Source of the DNA: Sipunculus nudus
Taxonomy: Eukaryota; Annelida; Sipuncula; Golfingiida; Sipunculidae
Assembly: GCA_026874595.1 (NCBI GenBank)
Contig: CM049306.1
Coordinates: 109,784,142-109,848,141 of the forward strand
DNA length: 64,000 nt
Reading direction: 5' to 3'
The notes under the pieces were generated by a model that saw only the letters and a program-made list of their open reading frames with translations, made no database searches and was not told the DNA's origin. Positions 52,701 through 64,000 of this stretch are shown in pieces. The translations under genes and the position numbers were made by a program. Numbering within the stretch: the stretch's first letter is position 1; every line of letters starts with the position of its first letter.

Positions 52701-55700
52701 CTGCAGGGTGTAACAGTGAGGAGTGTGGTGGGTGTACAGATCAGCGGTTAAAGCGAAGGAGATACAGAATGACTGCAGGGTGTAACAGTGAGGAGTGTGG
52801 TGGGTGTACAGATCAGGGGTTAAAGCGAAGGAGATACAGAATGACTGCAGGGTGTAACAGTGAGGAGTGTGCTGGGTGTACAGATCAGCGGTTAAAGCGA
52901 AGGAGATACAGAATGACTGCAGGGTGTAACAGTGAGGAGTGTGGTGGGTGTACAGATCAGCGATTAAAGTGAAGGAGATACAGAATGACTGCATGGTGTA
53001 ACAGTGAGGAGTGTGGTGGGTGTACAGATCAGCGGTTAAAGCGAAGGAGATACAGAATGACTGCAGGGTGTAACAGTGAGGAGTGTGGTGGGTGTACAGA
53101 TCAGCGGTTAAAGCAAAGGAGATACAGAATGACTGCATGGTGTAACAGTGAGGAGTGTGGTGGGAGTACAGATCAGCGGTTAAAGTGAAGGAGATACAGA
53201 ATGACTGCAGGGTGTAACAGTGAGGAGTGTGGTGGGTGTACAGATCAGCGGTTAAAGTGAAGGAGATACAGAATGACTACAGGGTGTAACAGTGAGGAGT
53301 GTGGTGGGTGTACAGATCAGCGGTTAAAGCGAAGGAGATACAGAATGACTACAGGGTGTAACAGTGAGGAGTGTGGTGGGTGTACAGATCAGCGGTTAAA
53401 GCGAAGGAGATACAGAATGACTGCAGGGTGATACAGAATGACTGCAGGGTGTAACAGTGAGGAGTGTGGTGGGTGTACAGATCAGCGGTTAAAGCGAAGG
53501 AGATACAGAATGACTGCAGGGTGTAACAGTGAGGAGTGTGGTGGGTGTACAGATCAGGGGTTTAAGCGGAGATACAGAATGACTGCAGGGTGTAACAGTG
53601 AGGAGTGTGGTGGGTGTACAGATCAGCGGTTAAAGCGAAGGAGATACAGAATGACTGCATGGTGTAACAGTGAGGAGTGTGGTGGGTGTACAGATCAGCG
53701 GTTAAAGAGAAGGAGATACAGAATGACTGCAGGGTGTAACAGTGAGGAGTGTGGTGGGTGTACAGATCAGGGGTTAAAGCGAAGGAGATACAGAATGACT
53801 GCAGGGTGTAACAGTGAGGAGTGTGGTGGGTGTACAGATCAGGGGTTAAAGCGAAGGAGATACAGAATGACTGCATGGTGTAACAGTGAGGAGTGTGGTG
53901 GGAGTACAGATCAGCGGTTAAAGTGAAGGAGATACAGAATGACTGCAGGGTGTAACAGTGAGGAGTGTGGTGGGTGTACAGATCAGCGGTTAAAGTGAAG
54001 GAGATACAGAATGACTACAGGGTGTAACAGTGAGGAGTGTGGTGGGTGTACAGATCAGCGGTTAAAGCGAAGGAGATACAGAATGACTGCAGGGTGATAC
54101 AGAATGACTGCAGGGTGTAACAGTGAGGAGTGTGGTGGGTGTACAGATCAGCGGTTAAAGTGAAGGAGATACAGAATGACTGCAGGGTGTAACAGTGAGG
54201 AGTGTGGTGGGTGTACAGATCAGCGGTTAAAGCGAAGGAGATACAGAATGACTGCATGGTGTAACAGTGAGGAGTGTGGTGGGTGTACAGATCAGCGGTT
54301 AAAGCGAAGGAGATACAGAATGACTGCAGGGTGTAACAGTGAGGAGTGTGGTGGGTGTACAGATCAGGGGTTTAAGCGGAGATACAGAATGACTGCAGGG
54401 TGTAACAGTGAGGAGTGTGGTGGGTGTACAGATCAGCGGTTAAAGCGAAGGAGATACAGAATGACTGCATGGTGTAACAGTGAGGAGTGTGGTGGGTGTA
54501 CAGATCAGCGGTTAAAGTGGAGGAGATACAGAATGACTGCAGGGTGTAACAGTAAGGAGTGTGGTGGGTGTACAGATCAGGGGTTAAAGCGAAGGAGATA
54601 CAGAATGACTGCAGGGTGTAACAGTGAGGAGTGTGGTGGGTGTACAGATCAGCGGTTAAAGCGAAGGAGATACAGAATGACTGCAGGGTGTAACAGTGAG
54701 GAGTGTGGTGGGTGTACAGATCAGCGTTTAAAGCGAAGGAGATACAGAATGACTGCAGGGTGTAACAGTGAGGAGTGTGGTGGGTGTACAGATCAGCGGT
54801 TAAAGCGAAGGAGATACAGAATGACTGCAGGGTGTTACAGTGAGGTGTGGTGGGTGTACAGATCAGCAGTTAAAGTGAAGGAGATACAGAATGACTGCAG
54901 GGTGTAACAGTGAGGAGTGTGGTGGGTGTACAGATCAGTGGTTAAAGTGAAGGAGATACAGAATGACTGCAGGGTGTAACAGTGAGGAGTGTGGTGGGTG
55001 TACAGATCAGCGGTTAAAGCGAAGGAGATACAGAATGACTGCAGGGTGTAACAGTGAGGAGTGTGGTGGGTGTACAGATCAGCGGTTAAAGCGAAGGAGA
55101 TACAGAAAGACTGCATGGTGTAACAGTGAGGAGTGTGGTGGGAGTACAGATCAGCGGTTAAAGTGAAGGAGATACAGAATGACTGCAGGGTGTAACAGTG
55201 AGGAGTGTGGTGGGTGTACAGATCAGCGGTTAAAGTGAAGGAGATACAGAATGACTGCAGGGTGTAACAGTGAGGAGTGTGGTGGGTGTACAGATCAGCA
55301 GTTAAAGCGAAGGAGATACAGAATGACTGCAGGGTGTAACAGGGAGAAGTGTGGTGGGTGTACAGATCAGCGGTTAAAGTGAAGGAGATACAGAATGACT
55401 GCAGGGTGTAACAGTGAGGAGTGTGGTGGGTGTACAGATCAGCGGTTAAAGCGAAGGAGATACAGAATGACCGAGGGTGAAACAGTGAGGAGTGTGGTGG
55501 GTGTACAGATCAGCGGTTAAAGCGAAGGAGATACAGAATGACTGCAGGGTGTAACAGTGAGGAGTGTGGTGGGTGTACAGATCAGCGGTTAAAGCGAAGG
55601 AGATACAGAATGACTGCAGGGTGATACAGTGAGGAGTGTGGTGGGTGTACAGATCAGCGGTTAAAGCTAAGGAGATACAGAATGACTGCAGGGTGTAACA

Positions 55701-58700
55701 GTGAGGAGTGTGGTGGGTGTACAGATCAGGGGTTTAAGCGGAGATACAGAATGACTGCATGGTGTAACAGTGAGGAGTGTAGTGGGTGTACAGATCAGCG
55801 GTTAAAGCGAAGGAGATACAGAATGACTGCATGTTGTAACAGTGAGGAGTGTGGTGGGTGTACAGATCAGCGGTTAAAGCGAAGGAGATACAGAATGACT
55901 GCAGGGTGTAACAGTGAGGAGTGTGGTGGGTGTACAGATCAGCGGTTAAAGCGAAGGAGATACAGAATGACTGCAGGGTGTAACAGTGAGGAGTGTGGTG
56001 GATGTACAGATCAGCGGTTAAAGCGAAGGAGATACAGAATGACTGCAGGGTGTAACAGTGAGGAGTGTGGTGGGTGTACAGATCAGCGGTTAAAGCGAAG
56101 GAGATACAGAATGACTGCAGTGTGTAACAGTGAGGAGTGTGGTGGGTGTACAGATCAGCGGTTAAAGCGAAGGAGATACAGAATGACTGCAGGGTGTAAC
56201 AGTGAGGAGTGTGGTGGGTGTACAGATCAGCGGTTAAAGCGAAGGAGATACAGAATGACTGCAGGGTGATACAGTGAGGAGTGTGGTGGGTGTACAGATC
56301 AGCGGTTAAAGCTAAGGAGATACAGAATGACTGCAGGGTGTAACAGTGAGGAGTGTGGTGGGTGTACAGATCAGCGGTTAAAGCGAAGGAGATACAGAAT
56401 GACTGCAGTGTGTAACAGTGAGGAGTGTGGTGGGTGTACAGATCAGGGGTTAAAGTGAAGGAGATACAGAATGACTGCATGGTATAACAGTGAGGAGTGT
56501 GGTGGGTGTACAGATCAGCGGTTAAATCGAAGGAGATACAGAATTACTGCATGGTGTAACAGTGAGGAGTGTGGTGGGTGTACAGATCAGCGGTTAAAGC
56601 GAAGGAGATACAGAATGACTGCATGGTGTAACAGTGAGGAGTGTGGTGGGTGTACAGATCAGCGGTTAAAGGGAAGGAGATACAGAATGACTGCAGGGTG
56701 TAACAGTGAGGAGTGTGGTGGGTGTACAGATCAGCGGTTAAAGTGAAGGAGATACAGAATGACTACAGGGTGTAACAGTGAGGAGTGTGGTGGGTGTACA
56801 GATCAGCGGTTAAAGCGAAGGAGATACAGAATGACTGCAGTGTGTAACAGTGAGGAGTGTGGTGGGTGTACAGATCAGCGGTTAAAGTGAAGGAGATACA
56901 GAATGACTGCAGGGTGTAACACTGAGGAGTGTGGTGGGTGTACAGATCAGTGGTTAAAGTGAAGGAGATACAGAATGACCACAGGGTGTAACAGTGAGGA
57001 GTGTGGTGGGTGTACAGATCAGCGGTTAAAGCGAAGGAGATACAGAATGACTGCATGGTGTAACAGTGAGGAGTGTGGTGGGTGTACAGATCAGCGGTTA
57101 AAGCGAAGGAGATACAGAATGACTGCATGGTGTAACAGTGAGGAGTGTGGTGGGTGTACAGATCAGGGGTTTAAGCGGAGATACAGAATGACTGCAGGGT
57201 GTAACAGTGAGGAGTGTGGTGGGTGTACAGATCAGCGGTTAAAGCGAAGGAGATACAGAATGACTGCAGGGTGTAACAGTGAGGAGTGTGGTGGGTGTAC
57301 AGATCAGCGGTTAAAGCGAAGGAGATACAGAATGACTGCAGTGTGTAACAGTGAGGAGTGTGGTGGGTGTACAGATCAGCGGTTAAAGCGAAGGAGATAC
57401 AGAATGACTGCAGGGTGTAACAGTGAGGAGTGTGGTGGGTGTACAGATCAGCGGTTAAAGCGAAGGAGATACAGAATGACTGCAGGGTGATACAGTGAGG
57501 AGTGTGGTGGGTGTACAGATCAGCGGTTAAAGCTAAGGAGATACAGAATGACTGCAGGGTGTAACAGTGAGGAGTGTGGTGGGTGTACAGATCAGCGGTT
57601 AAAGCGAAGGAGATACAGAATGACTGCAGTGTGTAACAGTGAGGAGTGTGGTGGGTGTACAGATCAGGGGTTAAAGTGAAGGAGATACAGAATGACTGCA
57701 TGGTATAACAGTGAGGAGTGTGGTGGGTGTACAGATCAGCGGTTAAATCGAAGGAGATACAGAATTACTGCATGGTGTAACAGTGAGGAGTGTGGTGGGT
57801 GTACAGATCAGCGGTTAAAGCGAAGGAGATACAGAATGACTGCATGGTGTAACAGTGAGGAGTGTGGTGGGTGTACAGATCAGCGGTTAAAGGGAAGGAG
57901 ATACAGAATGACTGCAGGGTGTAACAGTGAGGAGTGTGGTGGGTGTACAGATCAGCGGTTAAAGTGAAGGAGATACAGAATGACTACAGGGTGTAACAGT
58001 GAGGAGTGTGGTGGGTGTACAGATCAGCGGTTAAAGCGAAGGAGATACAGAATGACTGCAGTGTGTAACAGTGAGGAGTGTGGTGGGTGTACAGATCAGC
58101 GGTTAAAGTGAAGGAGATACAGAATGACTGCAGGGTGTAACACTGAGGAGTGTGGTGGGTGTACAGATCAGTGGTTAAAGTGAAGGAGATACAGAATGAC
58201 CACAGGGTGTAACAGTGAGGAGTGTGGTGGGTGTACAGATCAGCGGTTAAAGCGAAGGAGATACAGAATGACTGCATGGTGTAACAGTGAGGAGTGTGGT
58301 GGGTGTACAGATCAGCGGTTAAAGCGAAGGAGATACAGAATGACTGCATGGTGTAACAGTGAGGAGTGTGGTGGGTGTACAGATCAGGGGTTTAAGCGGA
58401 GATACAGAATGACTGCAGGGTGTAACAGTGAGGAGTGTGGTGGGTGTACAGATCAGCGGTTAAAGCGAAGGAGATACAGAATGACTGCAGGGTGTAACAG
58501 TGAGGAGTGTGGTGGGTGTACAGATCAGCGGTTAAAGCGAAGGAGATACAGAATGACTGCAGGGTGTAACAGTGAGGAGTGTGGTGGGTGTACAGATCAG
58601 GGGTTAAAGTGAAGGAGATACAGAATGACTGCAGGGTGTAACAGTGAGGAGTGTGGTGGGTGTACAGATCAGCGGTTAAAGCGAAGGAGATACAGAATGA

Positions 58701-61700
58701 CTGCAGGGTGATACAGAATGACTGCAGGGTGTAACAGTGAGGAGTGTGGTGGGTGTACAGATCAGCGGTTAAAGCGAAGGAGATACAGAATGACTGCAGG
58801 GTGTAACAGTGAGGAGTGTGGTGGGTGTACAGATCAGCGGTTAAAGCGAAGGAGATACAGAATGACTGCAGGGTGATACAGAATGACTGCAGGGTGTAAC
58901 AGTGAGGAGTGTGGTGGGTGTACAGATCAGCGGTTAAAGCGAAGGAGATACAGAATGACTGCATGGTGTAACAGTGAGGAGTGTGGTGGGTGTACAGGTC
59001 AGCGGTTAAAGCGAAGGAGATACAGAATGACTGCAGGGTGTAACAGTGAGGAGTGTGGTGGGTGTACAGATCAGGGGTTTAAGCGGAGATACAGAATGAC
59101 TGCATGGTGTAACAGTGAGGAGTGTAGTGGGTGTACAGATCAGCGGTTAAAGCTAAGGAGATACAGAATGACTGCATGGTGTAACAGTGAGGAGTGTGGT
59201 GGGTGTACAGATCAGCGGTTAAAGTGAAGGAGATACAGAATGACTACAGGGTGTAACAGTGAGGAGTGTGGTGGGTGTACAGATCAGCGGTTAAAGCGAA
59301 GGAGATACAGAATGACTGCAGTGTGTAACAGTGAGGAGTGTGGTGGGTGTACAGATCAGCGGTTAAATCGAAGGAGATACAGAATTACTGCATGGTGTAA
59401 CAGTGAGGAGTGTGGTGGGTGTACAGATCAGCGGTTAAAGCGAAGGAGATACAGAATGACTGCATGGTGTAACAGGGAGGAGTGTGGTGGGTGTACAGAT
59501 CAGCGGTTAAAGTGAAGGAGATACAGAATGACTGCAGGGTGTAACACTGAGGAGTGTGGTGGGTGTACAGATCAGTGGTTAAAGTGAAGGAGATACAGAA
59601 TGACTGCAGGGTGTAACAGTGAGGAGTGTGGTGGGTGTACAGATCAGCGGTTAAAGCGAAGGAGTTACAGAATGACTGCAGGGTGAAACAGTGAGGAGTG
59701 TGATGGGTGTACAGATCAGCGGTTAAAGCGAAGGAGATACAGAATGACTGCAGGGTGAAACAGTGAGGAGTGTGGTGGGTGTACAGATCAGCGGTTAAAG
59801 CGAAGGAGATACAGAATGACTGCAGGGTGTAACAGTGAGGAGTGTGGTGGGTGTACAGATCAGCGGTTAAAGCGAAGGAGATACAGAATGACTGCAGGGT
59901 GTAACAGTGAGGAGTGTGGTGGGTGTACAGATCAGCGGTTAAAGCGAAGGAGATACAGAATGACTGCAGGGTGTTACAGTGAGGTGTGGTGGGTGTACAG
60001 ATCAGCAGTTAAAGTGAAGTAGATACAGAATGACTGCAGGGTGTAACAGTGAGGAGTGTGGTGGGTGTACAGATCAGTGGTTAAAGTGAAGGAGATACAG
60101 AATGACTGCAGGGTGTAACAGTGAGGAGTGTGGTGGGTGTACAGATCAGCGGTTAAAGCGAAGGAGATACAGAATGACTGCAGGGTGTAACAGTGAGGAG
60201 TGTGGTGGGTGTACAGATCAGGGGTTAAAGTGAAGGAGATACAGAATGACTACAGGGTGTAACAGTGAGGAGTGTGGTGGGTGTACAGATCAGCGGTTAA
60301 AGGGTAGGAGATACAGAATGACTGCAGGGTGTAACAGTGAGGAGTGTGGTGGGTGTACAGATCAGCGGTTAAAGGGAAGGAGATACAGAATGACTACAGG
60401 GTGTAACAGTGAGGAGTGTGGTGGGTGTACAGATCAGCGTTTAAAGCGAAGGAGATACAGAATGACTGCAGGGTGTAACAGTGAGGAGTGTGGTGGGTGT
60501 ACAGATCAGCGGTTAAAGCGAAGGAGATACAGAATGACTGCAGGGTGTTACAGTGAGGTGTGGTGGGTGTACAGATCAGCAGTTAAAGTGAAGGAGATAC
60601 AGAATGACTGCAGGGTGTAACAGTGAGGAGTGTGGTGGGTGTACAGATCAGGGGTTAAAGTGAAGGAGATACAGAATGACTGCAGGGTGTTACAGTGAGG
60701 AGTGTGGTGGGTGTACAGATCAGCGGTTAAAGTGAAGGAGATACAGAATGACTGCAGGGTGTAACAGTGAGGAGTGTGGTGGGTGTACAGATCAGCGGTT
60801 AAAGCGAAGGAGATACAGAATGACTGCAGGGTGATACAGAATGACTGCAGGGTGTAACAGTGAGGAGTGTGGTGGGTGTACAGATCAGCGGTTAAACTGA
60901 AGGAGATACAGAATGACTGCAGGGTGTAACAGTGAGGAGTGTGGTGGGTGTACAGATCAGCGGTTAAAGCGAAGGAGATACAGAATGACTGCAGGGTGTA
61001 ACAGTGAGGAGTGTGGTGGGTGTACAGATCAGCGGTTAAAGCGAAGGAGATACAGAATGACTGCAGGGTGTAACAGTGAGGAGTGTGGTGGGTGTACAGA
61101 TCAGCGGTTAAAGCGAAGGAGATACAGAATGACTGCAGGGTGTAACAGTGAGGAGTGTGGTGGGTGTACAGATCAGCGGTTAAAGCGAAGGAGATACAGA
61201 ATGACTGCAGTGTGTAACAGTGAGGAGTGTGGTGGGTGTACAGATCAGGGGTTAAAGTGAAGGAGATACAGAATGACTGCAGGGTGTAACAGTGAGGAGT
61301 GTGGTGGGTGTACAGATCAGGGGTTAAAGTGAAGGAGATACAGAATGACTGCAGGGTGTTACAGTGAGGAGTGTGGTGGGTGTACAGATCAGCGGTTAAA
61401 GTGAAGGAGATACAGAATGACTGCAGGGTGTAACAGTGAGGAGTGTGGTGGGTGTACAGATCAGCGGTTAAAGTGAAGGAGATACAGAATGACTGCAGGG
61501 TGTAACAGTGAGGAGTGTGGTGGGTGTACAGATCAGCGGTTAAAGCGAATGAGATACAGAATGACTGCAGGGTGTAACAGTGAGGAGTGTGGTGGGTGTA
61601 CAGATCAGGGGTTAAAGCGAAGGAGATACAGAATGACTGCAGGGTGTAACAGTGAGGAGTGTGCTGGGTGTACAGATCAGCGGTTAAAGCGAAGGAGATA

Positions 61701-64000
61701 CAGAATGACTGCAGGGTGTAACAGTGAGGAGTGTGGTGGGTGTACAGATCAGCGGTTAAAGCGAAGGAGATACAGAATGACTGCAGGGTGTAACAGTGAG
61801 GAGTGTGGTGGGTGTACAGATCAGCGATTAAAGTGAAGGAGATACAGAATGACTGCATGGTGTAACAGTGAGGAGTGTGGTGGGTGTACAGATCAGCGGT
61901 TAAAGCGAAGGAGATACAGAATGACTGCAGGGTGTAACAGTGAGGAGTGTGGTGGGTGTACAGATCAGCGGTTAAAGCGAAGGAGATACAGAATGACTGC
62001 ATGGTGTAACAGTGAGGAGTGTGGTGGGAGTACAGATCAGCGGTTAAAGTGAAGGAGATACAGAATGACTGCAGGGTGTAACAGTGAGGAGTGTGGTGGG
62101 TGTACAGATCAGCGGTTAAAGTGAAGGAGATACAGAATGACTACAGGGTGTAACAGTGAGGAGTGTGGTGGGTGTACAGATCAGCGGTTAAAGCGAAGGA
62201 GATACAGAATGACTGCAGGGTGATACAGAATGACTGCAGGGTGTAACAGTGAGGAGTGTGGTGGGTGTACAGATCAGCGGTTAAAGCGAAGGAGATACAG
62301 AATGACTGCATGGTGTAACAGTGAGGAGTGTGGTGGGAGTACAGATCAGCGGTTAAAGTGAAGGAGATACAGAATGACTGCAGGGTGTAACAGTGAGGAG
62401 TGTGGTGGGTGTACAGATCAGCGGTTAAAGCGAAGGAGATACAGAATGACTGCAGGGTGTAACAGTGAGGAGTGTGGTGGGTGTACAGATCAGCGGTTAA
62501 AGCGAAGGAGATACAGAATGACTGCAGGGTGTAACAGTGAGGAGTGTGGTGGGTGTACAGATCAGCGGTTAAAGCGAAGGAGATACAGAATGACTGCAGG
62601 GTGATACAGAATGACTGCAGGGTGTAACAGTGAGGAGTGTGGTGGGTGTACAGATCAGCGGTTAAAGCGAAGGAGATACAGAATGACTGCATGGTGTAAC
62701 AGTGAGGAGTGTGGTGGGTGTACAGGTCAGCGGTTAAAGCGAAGGAGATACAGAATGACTGCAGGGTGTAACAGTGAGGAGTGTGGTGGGTGTACAGATC
62801 AGGGGTTTAAGCGGAGATACAGAATGACTGCATGGTGTAACAGTGAGGAGTGTAGTGGGTGTACAGATCAGCGGTTAAAGCTAAGGAGATACAGAATGAC
62901 TGCATGGTGTAACAGTGAGGAGTGTGGTGGGTGTACAGATCAGCGGTTAAAGTGAAGGAGATACAGAATGACTACAGGGTGTAACAGTGAGGAGTGTGGT
63001 GGGTGTACAGATCAGCGGTTAAAGCGAAGGAGATACAGAATGACTGCAGTGTGTAACAGTGAGGAGTGTGGTGGGTGTACAGATCAGCGGTTAAATCGAA
63101 GGAGATACAGAATTACTGCATGGTGTAACAGTGAGGAGTGTGGTGGGTGTACAGATCAGCGGTTAAAGCGAAGGAGATACAGAATGACTGCATGGTGTAA
63201 CAGGGAGGAGTGTGGTGGGTGTACAGATCAGCGGTTAAAGTGAAGGAGATACAGAATGACTGCAGGGTGTAACACTGAGGAGTGTGGTGGGTGTACAGAT
63301 CAGTGGTTAAAGTGAAGGAGATACAGAATGACTGCAGGGTGTAACAGTGAGGAGTGTGGTGGGTGTACAGATCAGCGGTTAAAGCGAAGGAGTTACAGAA
63401 TGACTGCAGGGTGAAACAGTGAGGAGTGTGATGGGTGTACAGATCAGCGGTTAAAGCGAAGGAGATACAGAATGACTGCAGGGTGAAACAGTGAGGAGTG
63501 TGGTGGGTGTACAGATCAGCGGTTAAAGCGAAGGAGATACAGAATGACTGCAGGGTGTAACAGTGAGGAGTGTGGTGGGTGTACAGATCAGCGGTTAAAG
63601 CGAAGGAGATACAGAATGACTGCAGGGTGTAACAGTGAGGAGTGTGGTGGGTGTACAGATCAGCGGTTAAAGCGAAGGAGATACAGAATGACTGCAGGGT
63701 GTTACAGTGAGGTGTGGTGGGTGTACAGATCAGCAGTTAAAGTGAAGTAGATACAGAATGACTGCAGGGTGTAACAGTGAGGAGTGTGGTGGGTGTACAG
63801 ATCAGTGGTTAAAGTGAAGGAGATACAGAATGACTGCAGGGTGTAACAGTGAGGAGTGTGGTGGGTGTACAGATCAGCGGTTAAAGCGAAGGAGATACAG
63901 AATGACTGCAGGGTGTAACAGTGAGGAGTGTGGTGGGTGTACAGATCAGGGGTTAAAGTGAAGGAGATACAGAATGACTACAGGGTGTAACAGTGAGGAG
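43763..64000. repeat. 72-bp satellite/minisatellite array, about 280 copies (continues past window)
   Basis: The consensus monomer, starting gtacagatcagcggttaaag, continues with cgaaggagatacagaatgac, tgcagggtgtaacagtgagg and agtgtggtgggt. Copies are nearly identical. Recurrent variants include tgaagg for cgaagg, catggt for cagggt, a 69-bp form with gggtttaagcggag, another short form with ttacagtgaggtgtgg, and a form with an extra tgatacagaatgactgcagg. Variants recur in fixed order, which reveals higher-order repeats. The 72-bp length keeps a 24-residue frame open on each strand, but frames are cut at random by the variants and carry no start or splice context. It lies after reelin exon 23, so it is probably intronic. 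Confidence 0.97.

Noticed and set aside
43825-64000. Dozens of open frames of 60-484 codons on both strands, some Cys-rich and zinc-knuckle-like
   Set aside because: They are a by-product of the 72-bp period (24 codons). They start and stop at monomer variants, overlap on opposite strands, and show no protein-family signal.
40384-64000. Further reelin exons after exon 23
   Set aside because: No segment with the expected Q-F…G-C strand or Asp-box in phase was found before or within the satellite array.

Overview
This is a eukaryotic genomic window, most likely from a bivalve or another lophotrochozoan (inference). It shows short exons with GT-AG introns, many nested transposable elements, and composite repeats of the kind known in bivalves as pearl elements. 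There are no prokaryotic operons, RNA genes or CRISPR arrays. All exon, repeat and target-site coordinates were read by hand from the sequence.

The only host gene I can support is a reelin orthologue on the + strand. Twenty-three consecutive coding exons run from 1355 to 40383. Both ends of the gene lie outside the window. The exons join in one open frame of 4,524 nt (about 1,507 codons), and every junction keeps phase. They encode the end of one reelin repeat, three complete repeats and most of a fifth. Each repeat has the order subrepeat A (Asp-box/BNR), EGF module, subrepeat B. The signal peptide, the reeler domain and the C-terminus are not here.

The introns hold most of the sequence. 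Intron 3 has a tandemly repeated segment split by an element with terminal inverted repeats. Introns 5, 14, 21 and 23 contain four composite repeats that end in a short hairpin followed by CTAG, as pearl/Helentron-like elements do. Intron 6 is a 53-bp minisatellite of 49 exact-length monomers that begins inside the last nine coding bases of exon 6. Intron 7 carries a decayed LINE reverse transcriptase whose tail abuts the next splice acceptor. Intron 19 has a minus-strand tRNA-derived SINE with a 22-bp target duplication. Intron 20 has an element of about 1.5 kb with long palindromic inverted repeats.

Intron 21 (12.1 kb) is a three-layer nest. A pearl-like element was interrupted by a 9.9-kb Ty3/Gypsy retrotransposon (162-bp LTRs, 5-bp duplication). 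That retrotransposon was itself interrupted by a 5.2-kb CR1-group LINE (10-bp duplication) that encodes a 2A-like motif at the start of ORF2. Both retrotransposons are broken by frameshifts or stops.

The last 20 kb, from 43763 to the window end, is one continuous array of a 72-bp monomer (about 280 copies) with kilobase-scale higher-order duplications. It appears to lie in the next reelin intron. Because 72 is a multiple of three, it creates long spurious ORFs on both strands.
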